The notes under the pieces: generated by a model
Databases searched by the model: none
Seen by the model: the letters and a program-made list of their open reading frames with translations, nothing else
Told to the model about the DNA's origin: nothing
Translations under genes and position numbers: made by a program
Source: Microvirga lenta
GTDB taxonomy: Bacteria > Pseudomonadota > Alphaproteobacteria > Rhizobiales > Beijerinckiaceae
NCBI RefSeq assembly: GCF_020532555.1
Contig: NZ_JAJBBR010000015.1
Span: 1-64,000 of the forward strand
Reading direction: 5' to 3'
Length of the DNA stretch: 64,000 bases
In this document: piece after piece, positions 51,200 through 61,216 of the stretch
Layout of the letters: every line of letters starts with the position of its first letter
Numbering within the stretch: the stretch's first letter is position 1

Positions 51200-52410
51200 C
51201 AAATATTATCGACAACACTCGAAAACGCGCGGCGGACCCAGCCCGTGCTCATCTCCAGGAGCCCGTCCAGCGCGCGCTGGCTGAGGGTGCCCACCTGGAC
51301 GTCGGCATCGGCATAGAGGGGCATCTCGAGAGCCCTGGTGTCGCCGCGGTCGACCTGGATACGGGCCACTTCGGTTCCCTTCTGGATCGGAGCCTTCAAC
51401 GGTCCCGTATAGACGATTCGGGCGGTGACCCGCTCCTCTTCACCGCGATTGACGAGTACCCGAACCGGCTTCTTAGCGACAAGCGGCAGCGAGCGCCGGT
51501 CGCCGCCGTAAACGGGAATTTCCCCAACCACCTGGCCCTTGTCGAAGAGCTGACGCGACTCGAAGGCGCGGAAGCCCCATTCCAGGAGCTTGCGGGTCTC
51601 GTTGGCACGATCCTTGGAGCTCTTGAGGCCGTTGACCGCGAGGATGAGGCGCTGCCCGTTCTGAACGGCGGAGGCGACGAGGCCGTAGCCGGATTCGTTG
51701 ATGTGGCCGGTCTTGAGGCCGTCCGCGCCGATATCCATGGCGAGCAGAGGATTGCGGTTCTGCTGGCGGATCTTGTTCCAGGTGAACTCGCGTTCCGCGA
51801 AGATCTGGTAGAGGTCGGGATAGGTCTCGATGATGTGAAGCGCGAGCTTCGCCAACTCCCTGACCGTCACCTTCTGTTCGGGGTGCCCATAGCCGGTAGC
51901 GTTGCGGAAGGTCGATTGGGTCAGGCCCAGTTCCTTCGCCCTCTGGTTCATGCGGCGGGCGAAGTTCTCCTCCGTCCCCGAAAGTCCCTCGGCGATGGCG
52001 ATCGCGGCATCGTTACCGGACTGCACGATGATTCCGCGCAGAAGGTCTTCTACCCGAACACTGCTGTTGACCTTGGCGAACATGGCGGACCCGCCCGAGG
52101 CCGCCCCGCCGGTGCGCCAAGCGTTCTCCGAGACGGTGAACTCGGTGTCCATGGTCAGCCGGCCGTTCTTCAACTCGTTGAAGACGATCTCGACCGTCAT
52201 GATCTTGGCCATGCTCGCGGGCGCCACCGGCTCGTCCGCGTTCTTCTCGAACAGCACGGCCTCCGAATCCGCATCGATCAGGATGGCGGTCGGTGCAAGC
52301 GTCTGGAAGTTCTGAGCCCGCGCGGCCTGCGGCAAACCGGCCGCCAGGGTCATCGCGCTGAACAGAAGACCGAAGGTGATCGCTATCTGACGGATATGAA
52401 ATTGACGCAT
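51199..52410 (-). CDS. dacA: D-alanyl-D-alanine carboxypeptidase (PBP5/6 type)
   Basis: 403 residues. The signal peptide is cleaved near PQAARAQ. The active-site motifs are SxxK in PASMAKIM, SxN in QSGNDAA and KTG in GLKTGHINESG, followed by the PBP5 C-terminal beta domain and an amphipathic end (STGWVRRAFSSVV) that anchors it to the outer face of the inner membrane. It trims pentapeptides in peptidoglycan. ATG 52410 was preferred to an upstream TTG. Confidence 0.94.
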   Translation of the reverse strand: MRQFHIRQIAITFGLLFSAMTLAAGLPQAARAQNFQTLAPTAILIDADSEAVLFEKNADEPVAPASMAKIMTVEIVFNELKNGRLTMDTEFTVSENAWRTGGAASGGSAMFAKVNSSVRVEDLLRGIIVQSGNDAAIAIAEGLSGTEENFARRMNQRAKELGLTQSTFRNATGYGHPEQKVTVRELAKLALHIIETYPDLYQIFAEREFTWNKIRQQNRNPLLAMDIGADGLKTGHINESGYGLVASAVQNGQRLILAVNGLKSSKDRANETRKLLEWGFRAFESRQLFDKGQVVGEIPVYGGDRRSLPLVAKKPVRVLVNRGEEERVTARIVYTGPLKAPIQKGTEVARIQVDRGDTRALEMPLYADADVQVGTLSQRALDGLLEMSTGWVRRAFSSVVDNI

Positions 52411-52517
52411 CGTAAAGAATTCCAAGCTCTTCCGTTAGGAGAGAGGGAATCTGTGGCGCGTCAAGCACAAATCAACGCCGGAGCGGAGGATGCCCTGTGG
52501 ACGCCCTCCTCCGTGTG

Positions 52518-53561
52518 TCAGCGCACGAACCGCGATTGATCGAGCGTGCTGAAGCCGTTGCTCTTCTGGAAACCGGGCTTCGAGGCTGCCGGCGCCGTGT
52601 AGTAGAGGCCGGCCAGGACCGGGCGCGAAGGCGGCAGCGCCTGCGAGCCGAGGCTGGCCACGGGGACCGGCGTGGCGGCGCTGGGGATCGTCCCCAGATC
52701 GAAGGGCCGCTCCGGCGGAAGCGGGACCGAACCTGCCATCGGGGCCCGGGCCGCGCCGGCGGAGGCGAGGGTCTGCGGTGCCGCGGACGGAGCGCGGGGC
52801 GTTTCGTCCGCCCCATCGGCGGGCTCGTAGCTGCGCAGAGGAATGGTCTGCCGGGGGGCGTTCGGCCGCGGGGTCGCCTCGGCGATCATGGTCGGGGCCG
52901 TGTTGGTCAGCGTCGCCGGCATGCCGTCGGTCCGGAGGCTCGCCAGGAGAATCCGGTCGTCGCTGCCGTTGGTCGAGGCGCGGCCGACATACTCTACTTT
53001 CACCCGTGCGGTGCCCTGGCGTTTGAAGCCGAGGGCCATCGCCGCCCGTTCGGAGACGTCGATGATGCGGTTGCCGTGGAAGGGGCCGCGGTCGTTCACG
53101 CGGACGATCATCGAGTGACCGTTCTGCATGTTCGTCACGCGGGCATAGCTCGGCAGCGGCATCGTCGTATGGGCGGCGGCAATCGAATCGCGGTCGAAGA
53201 TCTCGCCATTGGCGGTCATGCGGCCATGGAAGTTCGGGCCGTACCAAGACGCCAGTCCTTCCCGCTCATATTCGGGATTTTCCTTGGGCATATAGGTGCG
53301 GCCCGCCACGGTATAGGGCTTGCCCACCATCCGGCGTCCGCCGCCCTTCGGAACGGGCTTTCCGTCAGCAACGACCTTCGGGCTCGGGGCGACGCCGTAT
53401 TTGGGATCGATTCCACCACGGACGTTGGAGGAGCAATTGGCCACGGTCAGCGCAATGGCGGTAACGCCTGCGATACGAAGAAGAGCCAAATGATTGAACG
53501 AGGCGGCGCGCGCCATCAGCTCCGTCGAACCGGTGCGATTCCAATGCATGTCGTCTTGCAT
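52518..53561 (-). CDS. rlpA: RlpA-like lytic transglycosylase/lipoprotein
   Basis: 347 residues. A hydrophobic signal ends at TVANCSSN, a lipoprotein-like site with an unusual Asn before Cys. The double-psi beta-barrel spans about residues 100-200 (GLASWYGPNFHGRMTANGE, VRVNDRGPFHGNRIIDVS). The C-terminal 130 residues are Pro/Ala-rich, and I see no clear SPOR domain. RlpA cuts denuded glycan at division sites in some bacteria. The start could also be ATG 53549 (better spaced from GAGGGG) or 53516 (shortest signal peptide). Confidence 0.88.
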   Translation of the reverse strand: MQDDMHWNRTGSTELMARAASFNHLALLRIAGVTAIALTVANCSSNVRGGIDPKYGVAPSPKVVADGKPVPKGGGRRMVGKPYTVAGRTYMPKENPEYEREGLASWYGPNFHGRMTANGEIFDRDSIAAAHTTMPLPSYARVTNMQNGHSMIVRVNDRGPFHGNRIIDVSERAAMALGFKRQGTARVKVEYVGRASTNGSDDRILLASLRTDGMPATLTNTAPTMIAEATPRPNAPRQTIPLRSYEPADGADETPRAPSAAPQTLASAGAARAPMAGSVPLPPERPFDLGTIPSAATPVPVASLGSQALPPSRPVLAGLYYTAPAASKPGFQKSNGFSTLDQSRFVR

Positions 53562-53633
53562 CCCCTCACCCGCACTTCTGCGGCGGCCCGGAGTCTGTCC
53601 GAAACTTCCCGCCAGAGTGCTTTCTGGTGCTTA

Positions 53634-53662
53634 AAAAGAAGTTAAACGGCAGCGCTTGTCAA
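53634..53662 (-). promoter_or_regulatory. Possible sigma-70 promoter for rlpA
   Basis: On the minus strand a perfect -35 box TTGACA (53662 to 53657) is followed after 17 bases by TCTTTT, which is a poor -10 match. It lies about 75 bases before rlpA in an AT-rich stretch. Confidence 0.3.
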
Positions 53663-54021
53663 TGGTCACGCTTAGGAAAGCGATATTTTGTTTCAAATCC
53701 GTTATTGTCACGGTTAATCCGTGGCTTGTTCGTATCCGTTGATTTATCGCCTGAGGAAACGTCCCTGCGTTACGGCCAGGTCGGTTGACGACATGGGCCG
53801 GATTCCCTCGCACTTCCTGTTTCCGGCTCATGCGGCAGCCGTGGGCGAATTGTTTCGTCGAATCAGAGGTTTGACGAGAACCGTTGCAGCTCGGCGTTGA
53901 GCTGTGGCGCTCCTCCATGAGGGCTGCCTTAACCACGTCTTCCGCCGGCGCGGCAATTTGGCTCCGGCCACTGCGACCCGGGCCGTTCGCCTCGTCCGCC
54001 ACGGGATGAAGATGCTGTGAG

Positions 54022-54051
54022 TTGACGGGACTGGGCCTGCGGCCTTAGACA
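54022..54051 (+). promoter_or_regulatory. Probable promoter of tRNA-Ser
   Basis: TTGACG (54022-54027), 18 bases, TAGACA (54046-54051). It lies 50 bases before the tRNA. Five of six -35 bases match consensus; the -10 match is moderate. Confidence 0.4.
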
Positions 54052-54101
54052 GCCTCCAACCATGAGAGCGAAGGCCTGCGCGAGCAGGCCACATCATCTC
54101 C

Positions 54102-54191
<90 letters not shown>

Positions 54192-54266
54192 TGATTTCGC
54201 GCCGATGCGGCCTTAGGCGGGCGCCTTGCGGATCTCAGTACAAGCTTTTTAGAGTGGATTTGGCGG

Positions 54267-55583
<1,317 letters not shown>

Positions 55584-55595
55584 CCGCCGCCCTCG

Positions 55596-56246
55596 TCATA
55601 CCGTGACGATCTGGGAGCTCCGTATGGTGTGGACCTCGGCAGTTCTCAGGTCGTCCCGGGCGCGGGCCAGGGACCCGTTCGTGTCGATGGCCCGCGAGGC
55701 GTCCTCGATCACGTAGGTGTCGAAACCGGCGGCCTTCGCGTCCAGCGCCGTCCAGTGAACGCAGAAATCGAGGGCGAGGCCCGTGCAGAAGACGCGCCGG
55801 AAGCCCCTCTCCTTCAGATAGCCGGCCAATCCCGTCGAGGTCTTCCGGTCGGCCTCGATGAAGCCCGAATAGCTGTCGATCTTCGGATCGTAGCCTTTCC
55901 GGATGACGAGCTGGGCGTGCGGGATATGGAGATCCCGTGAAATCTCGGCGCCCGGCGTGGCCTGGATACAGTGATCCGGCCAGAGAACCTGCGGGCCGTA
56001 ATCCAGCTCGATCACCTCGAAGGGCGTCCTGCCCGGATGGCTTGACGCGAAGGATGTGTGGCCCGGAGGGTGCCAGTCCTGCGTCGGCAGAACATGGCGG
56101 AATGCCTGCGCCAGCCGGTTGATGGGAGCGATCACCGCGTCCCCGTCCGGAACGGCGAGAGCGCCGCCCGGCAGGAAATCGTACTGAACGTCGGTCACGA
56201 TGAGGATGTCGGTCTCGGTCGGCGTCAACGTCGTCTCGCTGATCAT
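55596..56246 (-). CDS. pncA: Nicotinamidase (PncA)
   Basis: A 216-residue isochorismatase-fold amidase that converts nicotinamide to nicotinate for NAD salvage. The catalytic Asp is in VTDVQYDFLPGG, the Lys in VIRKGYDPKIDSYSGF and the Cys in LALDFCVHW; metal histidines are in TQDWHPPGHTS. ATG 56246 with AAGGTGAG directly upstream was chosen over a longer frame. It lies downstream of the BMP transporter genes but behind a terminator. Confidence 0.93.
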   Translation of the reverse strand: MISETTLTPTETDILIVTDVQYDFLPGGALAVPDGDAVIAPINRLAQAFRHVLPTQDWHPPGHTSFASSHPGRTPFEVIELDYGPQVLWPDHCIQATPGAEISRDLHIPHAQLVIRKGYDPKIDSYSGFIEADRKTSTGLAGYLKERGFRRVFCTGLALDFCVHWTALDAKAAGFDTYVIEDASRAIDTNGSLARARDDLRTAEVHTIRSSQIVTV

Positions 56247-56301
56247 CTCACCTTCTGCCGGTCTGCGGTTGCGGCGCCAGGATGGCCGGATTCGGGACAA
56301 G

Positions 56302-56329
56302 AAAAAAGGCGGCCGATCACTCGGCCGCC
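56302..56329 (-). terminator. Rho-independent terminator of the BMP transporter operon
   Basis: On the minus strand GGCGGCCGA and TCGGCCGCC form a 9-bp perfect stem with a 4-base loop, followed by TTTTTT. It lies just after the substrate-binding protein gene and before pncA. Confidence 0.88.
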
Positions 56330-56352
56330 TCCTGTATGCGCGGAACCGACGC

Positions 56353-57435
56353 TTATTGCGGCAGCGTGTCGTCGATGCCCATCACGTAGAAGTTCATGCC
56401 GAGAATCTGCTCGTCCGAAAGGGCGCCGTTGCCCTTGCACTCCACCTCTGTGCCGTCCTGCTTCACGATGGGGCACTTGAACGGGTTGAGCTTGCCGGAC
56501 TTGATCGCGGCCTCGGTCTCCTCGGCCATCTTCTTCACGTCGTCGGGCATGTTCTTGTAGGGAGCCATGACGACCATGCCGGCATCCAGGCCGCCCCAGG
56601 TGTCCTGAGACTTCCAGGTCCCGTCGAGAACCGCCTTGGCGCGGTCCACATAGTACTTCGACCAGTCGTCGATGATGGCGGTGAGCTGCGCCTTCGGGGC
56701 GAAGCGCTCCATGTCGGAAGCCTGACCGAAGCCCAGCTTGCCGCGCGCCTCAGCCGCCTGCAGAGGGGCCGGGCTGTCCGTGTGCTGGGCGATCACGTCC
56801 ACGCCCTGGTCGAGGAGCGCCTTGGCCGCGTCGGCCTCCTTGGCGGGATCGTACCAGGAATTCGCCCAGACCACCTTGAGCTTGATGTTCGGGTTCACGG
56901 ACTGAGCGCCGAGGAAATAGGCGTTGATGCCCGCCACCACCTCGGGGATCGGGAAGGCGCCCACATAGCCGATGGTGCCGGTCTTGGACATCTTGCCCGC
57001 GATCTGACCGATGATGTAGCGGCCCTCGTGGAACTTGGCGGCGTAGGTGGACACGTTCGGGGCGCGCTTGAAGCCGGTCGCGTGCTCGAACTTGACCTTG
57101 GGATAACGCTTGGCGACCTTCAGGGTCGGCTCCATGAAGCCGAACGAGGTCGTGAAGACCAGGTCGTGGCCGGTACGGGCGAGCTGCTCGATGGCGCGCT
57201 CGGAATCGGCCTCCGGCACGCTTTCCACAAAGGTGGTTTCGACCTTGTCGCCCAGGGCCTTCTCGATGGCCTGGCGACCCACATCGTGCTGATAGCTCCA
57301 GCCGTGGTCGCCCACCGGACCGACATAGATGAAGCCGACCTTGATCTTGTCCTTCGGCTGCGCAACCGCGCCGCCCGAGACCACCGCCAGGGCTGCCGCC
57401 CCGACCGCGATGCCGATGAGACTCCGTGAAAACAT
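56353..57435 (-). CDS. BMP-family ABC transporter substrate-binding protein
   Basis: 360 residues. The signal peptide ends near GGAVAQ. The periplasmic binding fold has VGFIYVGPVGDHGWSYQHD, TTSFGFMEPTLKVA and IGYVGAFPIPEVVAGINAYF. Members bind purine nucleosides or other base-containing ligands (the PnrA/RfuA/NupN group); the ligand here is unknown. AGGGGAG precedes the ATG. It is the last gene of ATPase-permease-permease-BMP. Confidence 0.9.
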   Translation of the reverse strand: MFSRSLIGIAVGAAALAVVSGGAVAQPKDKIKVGFIYVGPVGDHGWSYQHDVGRQAIEKALGDKVETTFVESVPEADSERAIEQLARTGHDLVFTTSFGFMEPTLKVAKRYPKVKFEHATGFKRAPNVSTYAAKFHEGRYIIGQIAGKMSKTGTIGYVGAFPIPEVVAGINAYFLGAQSVNPNIKLKVVWANSWYDPAKEADAAKALLDQGVDVIAQHTDSPAPLQAAEARGKLGFGQASDMERFAPKAQLTAIIDDWSKYYVDRAKAVLDGTWKSQDTWGGLDAGMVVMAPYKNMPDDVKKMAEETEAAIKSGKLNPFKCPIVKQDGTEVECKGNGALSDEQILGMNFYVMGIDDTLPQ

Positions 57436-57526
57436 ATTTACTCCCCTAGGGTTAGGTTCCGATCATCCGTTGCAGGTCCAGGCATTCCTGGCAAGTATCC
57501 GGATGCTCACAATATCATCACATTGA

Positions 57527-58444
57527 TTACCGGTCAGGCACGAATGGCAAGCCCAGGGATCCGGGCGCTCCGATAGCCCGGCCGCGCCGGATGGACAGGA
57601 GCAGCAGGGCAAGGATCGTAGCCACGTAGGGCACCGCCGACAGCACCTGCGAAGGGACGCCGAACTGGGCGGCCTGGGCGTGCAGCTGAAGCACGGTCGC
57701 AGCCCCGAAGATGTAGGCGCCGATCAGCGCCCAGCCGGGCCTCCAGGCGGCGAAGACGACGAGCGCCAGGGCGATCCAGCCGCGGCCTGCGGTCATTCCC
57801 GGAGACCAGAAGCGGGTATAGACGAGGGCGAGATACGCCCCCGCGAGACCCGAGCAGGCGCCGCCGAACAGGATCGCCAGGAAGCGCACCCGCCAGACCG
57901 GAAGGCCGAGACCGTGGGCGGAGCCGTGGTTCTCGCCGATGGAGCGGAGCATCAGGCCGGAGCGGGTCCTGTTCAGGTAGTAGGCCACGAAAATCGTGAG
58001 GGCGATGGACGCGTAGACGAACAGATCCTGCTCAAAAAAGAGGCGGCCGACCACGGGCAGATCGCTAAGAACCGGAATGTCCACAGGAGGCACCGGGTCG
58101 CGACGTGCGCCCACGAAGGGGGCGCCGATGAGGCCGGCCAGACCCAGCCCGAGAATGGTCAAGGCAAGCCCCGAGCCGACTTGGTTCGCGGCGAAGCCCA
58201 GGACCACGAGGGCAAAGAGAGCCGCCATGAGGGCGCCGGCCAGGATGCCCGCCGCAACGCCCAGGAGCGTGGAGTCGAAAGTGACGGCCGCGGCGAAGCT
58301 GCAGGCGGCCCCCATGGCCATCATGCCCTCGACCCCGAGGTTGAGGACGCCGGAGCGCTCCGTCACCAGCTCTCCCAGAGCGGCGATGAGGAGAGGTGTC
58401 GAGGCGGTGACGATCGTCAGCAGAATGGCTTCGAAGGTGGTCAT
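57527..58444 (-). CDS. ABC transporter permease 2 of the BMP system
   Basis: A 305-residue inner-membrane permease of the branched-chain amino acid/nucleoside type. It opens with ILLTIVTASTPLLIAALGE and LVTERSGVLNLGVEGMMAMGA, a typical motif, then has about eight hydrophobic helices. Its ATG overlaps the first permease stop (ATGA). The longer frame upstream is inside that gene. Confidence 0.92.
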   Translation of the reverse strand: MTTFEAILLTIVTASTPLLIAALGELVTERSGVLNLGVEGMMAMGAACSFAAAVTFDSTLLGVAAGILAGALMAALFALVVLGFAANQVGSGLALTILGLGLAGLIGAPFVGARRDPVPPVDIPVLSDLPVVGRLFFEQDLFVYASIALTIFVAYYLNRTRSGLMLRSIGENHGSAHGLGLPVWRVRFLAILFGGACSGLAGAYLALVYTRFWSPGMTAGRGWIALALVVFAAWRPGWALIGAYIFGAATVLQLHAQAAQFGVPSQVLSAVPYVATILALLLLSIRRGRAIGAPGSLGLPFVPDR

Positions 58445-59517
58445 TTGCCCCCTCCCCGGGTGACGAGACGGACGCGGTAGCTGACGAGCGCATCGGCTGC
58501 GAGCACGCATAGGAGCAGGATGCCCTGGAAGGCTTGGGTCAGGTCCAGCGGCAGCTTCAGCATGATCTGCGCGCTCTCCCCGCCGATGAAGGTCAGCGCC
58601 ACGACCAGCGCGGCGACCAGGATTCCGATGGGATTGAGCCTCCCGAGGAAGGCCACGGTGATGGCGGTGAAGCCGTATCCGGGGGAGATCGACGGCTGGA
58701 GCTGGCCGATCTGCCCCGACACCTCGCCGATTCCGGCCAGACCCGCGAGACCGCCCGAGATGGCGAAGACCGCCATGGTCGTCGTCCGGGCACTGAAGCC
58801 GGCGAAATGGGCCGCGCGCGGAGCATCGCCGGTGAGCCGGAGGCGATAGCCGAACAGCGTGCGCCCCAGCACGACCGCGGTGACGAGGATGGCGATGACC
58901 GCGAAGACCGTCCCGTAATGCACCCGGCTGGCCTCCATCACCGGCGGCAGGGTCGCGGCCGGATCGAACGTGACCGATTGCGGGAAATTGAAGCCCTGCG
59001 GGTCGCGCCAGGGACCGCGCACCAGGTAGTCGAGGGTCAGCTGCGCCACGTAGACCAGCATGAGACTGGTCAGAATCTCGCTGACGCCGAAGCGGGTCTT
59101 CAGGAAGGCGGGGATCAGCCCGTAGGCGGCGCCGCCGACCATGCCGAGCGCGAGCATCGCGGGGAGCACCCAGAATCCCGCCTCCGTGCCGTGGGTCGTG
59201 AGCGCGAGCCAGCTTCCGAGCACGGCTCCCATGACGTACTGGCCTTCGGCCCCGATGTTCCAGAAATTGGCGCGGAAGCAATAGGCGAGACCGATGGCGA
59301 TGAGGGCTAGAGGCGTCGCCTTCACGAGCAGTTCCTGCAAAGCCCAGGAATCGCTCAGAGGCTGGGTGACGTAGACCTCGAAGGCGGCGACGGGCGAGCG
59401 GCCCATCAGCCAGATGACGAAACCTGCGATCAGGAACGCGGTGATGAAGGCCGCAACAGGCGCAAGCGCCCTGAGGACGGGGGATACGCTCGTCCGGGGC
59501 GTCAGCTCAAACCGCAT
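58441..59517 (-). CDS. ABC transporter permease 1 of the BMP system
   Basis: A 358-residue membrane permease, partner of permease 2. It has ALIAIGLAYCFRANFWNIGAEG (read as the FRANFWNIGAEGQ family motif), and helices through ISGGLAGLAGIGEVSG. ATG 59517 was chosen, overlapping the ATPase stop by 11 bases. An earlier ATG at 59547 lies inside the ATPase gene. Confidence 0.92.
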   Translation of the reverse strand: MRFELTPRTSVSPVLRALAPVAAFITAFLIAGFVIWLMGRSPVAAFEVYVTQPLSDSWALQELLVKATPLALIAIGLAYCFRANFWNIGAEGQYVMGAVLGSWLALTTHGTEAGFWVLPAMLALGMVGGAAYGLIPAFLKTRFGVSEILTSLMLVYVAQLTLDYLVRGPWRDPQGFNFPQSVTFDPAATLPPVMEASRVHYGTVFAVIAILVTAVVLGRTLFGYRLRLTGDAPRAAHFAGFSARTTTMAVFAISGGLAGLAGIGEVSGQIGQLQPSISPGYGFTAITVAFLGRLNPIGILVAALVVALTFIGGESAQIMLKLPLDLTQAFQGILLLCVLAADALVSYRVRLVTRGGGK

Positions 59518-61054
59518 GAGCCGCCCCCTGGGACTGGGATACTCCAAGCATTTCGAGGCCTACGGCTTCCTTCGTCCATTCGCTGATGGGTCTCAGGGCG
59601 CTCAGCCGCCCGTGATGGATGACGGCCATGCGGTCCGCCACCTCGAACAACTCGTCGAGATCCTGGCTGATGACCACGACCGCGCTACCCTCCCGGGCGA
59701 GGTCCACCAGCGCCTGACGGATGAGGCGGGCGGCGCCCGCATCCACGCCCCAGGTCGGCTGGTCGACGATCAGGAGGCGTGGGCGCCGGATGATCTCTCG
59801 GCCGATGACGAACTTCTGGAGGTTGCCGCCCGACAGCTTGCGCGCCTGCGGGTCGCCTTCGGGCGTGCGGACGTCGAAGCTCTTGACGATGGCCCCGGCC
59901 AGGCGCCTGGCGGCGTTCACGAGGATGAAGCCCGAGCGGCTCACCTCCGCCGCCGCGTGCGAAATCAGCGTATTCTCGCTCAGGCGGTGGGTGGGGGCCG
60001 CTGCATGGCCGAGCCGCTCTTCCGGCACGAAGGCTGCGCCCAGGCGGCGACGGGCATCGACGCCGGCGGTGCCGCAGGGCCTTCCGTCGATGGCGATGGT
60101 GTCCGCACTCTCGGTCGGGCGCTCTCCGGACAGCGCCGCGAAAAGCTCGCTCTGGCCGTTGCCGGCGACACCGGCAATGCCGACGATTTCGCCCGCATGG
60201 GCCACCAGATCGATGCCGTGCAGCGCCTGACCGTGGAGACCTGCCGGAGGCAGGGTCAGGTTCGTGACGCGCAGCATCTCCCCCTTGGGCGCATGGGCCG
60301 TGCCGGTGCGGACCTCCCCGACCTCGTTCCCGACCATGAGAGCCGCGATCTCGCGGGCGCTGCGCTCGCGAGGGTCGATGGCTCCCACGACACGGCCGCC
60401 CCTCAGGATGGTGGCCCGCCGGCAAAGGCGGCGCACCTCCTCCAGCTTATGGGAGATGTAGAGGATGGAGCAGCCGTCGGCGGAGAGCTTGTCCAGGGTG
60501 ACGAAGAGGTGCTCGGCCTCCTGCGGCGTGAGCACCGAAGTCGGCTCGTCGAGGATGAGAAGGCGCGGATTCTGCAAGAGGCACCGCACGATCTCGATGC
60601 GCTGCCGCTCGCCCGCCGAGAGGGTCCACACCGCCCGGTCCGGCTCGAGGGCGAGGCCGTAGGCCCGGCTGATGTCGCCGAGCCTGCTCCTGACGGTGGC
60701 GAGGCTCCAATCGCTGGAAAGCGCGACCGCGATGTTCTCGGCAACCGTCAGCTCGTCGAAAAGGGAGAAGTGCTGAAACACCATCCCGATGCCGAGCGCC
60801 CTCGCCTCGACCGGCGAGGCGATGGAAACGGGGCGGCCTTCCCAGAGGATTTCGCCCGCGGTCGGCTCGATCACCCCATAGAGGATCTTGACCAGGGTGG
60901 ACTTGCCGGCGCCGTTCTCGCCCAGGAGCGCGTGGATCTCCCCCGGCTCGATCCTCAGATCGATCCCGTCATTGGCCAGAAGTTCGCCGTAGCGCTTGCT
61001 GATCCCTCTCAGCTCGACGAGGGGAGGTCCCGTGGGTGAAACGTCTGCCTGCAC
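59507..61054 (-). CDS. ABC transporter ATP-binding protein of the BMP system
   Basis: A 515-residue protein with two fused nucleotide-binding domains, as in sugar/nucleoside importers. Domain 1 has Walker A GENGAGKST, signature LSAGERQRIEI and Walker B LLILDEPTSVLTP. Domain 2 (from about residue 260) has a degenerate Walker A GVAGNGQSE and signature LSGGNLQKFVIGRE. It probably powers the two permeases that follow. Confidence 0.93.
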   Translation of the reverse strand: MQADVSPTGPPLVELRGISKRYGELLANDGIDLRIEPGEIHALLGENGAGKSTLVKILYGVIEPTAGEILWEGRPVSIASPVEARALGIGMVFQHFSLFDELTVAENIAVALSSDWSLATVRSRLGDISRAYGLALEPDRAVWTLSAGERQRIEIVRCLLQNPRLLILDEPTSVLTPQEAEHLFVTLDKLSADGCSILYISHKLEEVRRLCRRATILRGGRVVGAIDPRERSAREIAALMVGNEVGEVRTGTAHAPKGEMLRVTNLTLPPAGLHGQALHGIDLVAHAGEIVGIAGVAGNGQSELFAALSGERPTESADTIAIDGRPCGTAGVDARRRLGAAFVPEERLGHAAAPTHRLSENTLISHAAAEVSRSGFILVNAARRLAGAIVKSFDVRTPEGDPQARKLSGGNLQKFVIGREIIRRPRLLIVDQPTWGVDAGAARLIRQALVDLAREGSAVVVISQDLDELFEVADRMAVIHHGRLSALRPISEWTKEAVGLEMLGVSQSQGAAHAV

Positions 61055-61140
61055 GCACTGCGACTCTGACTTGAAGGGTTGGCGGAAGCGACAGATCCGT
61101 TGATGACTGCCTGTGCGGAACGATCATAGGGACGGGCCGC

Positions 61141-61195
61141 ACCGGTCGGCAATGGCGAATGCATCGTTTATTGTGAGTCTGCAACCGGTCGGCAA
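61141..61195. repeat. Pair of 12-bp direct repeats in a divergent promoter region
   Basis: ACCGGTCGGCAA occurs at 61141-61152 and again at 61184-61195, 43 bases apart start to start (about four helical turns). They lie between the ABC transporter and the UbiH-like gene. That spacing suits a regulator bound on one face of the DNA. Function is inferred. Confidence 0.45.
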
Positions 61196-61216
61196 CATTT
61201 GGTCGTGAGGGACGTC

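Larger units (their letters stand above)
53562..54101. other. Intergenic region between rlpA and tRNA-Ser
   Basis: About 540 bases without a supportable gene. It should hold the rlpA promoter (minus) and the tRNA-Ser promoter (plus). The part nearest rlpA is AT-richer than its surroundings. The minus-strand frame crossing the tRNA is an artefact. Confidence 0.5.
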
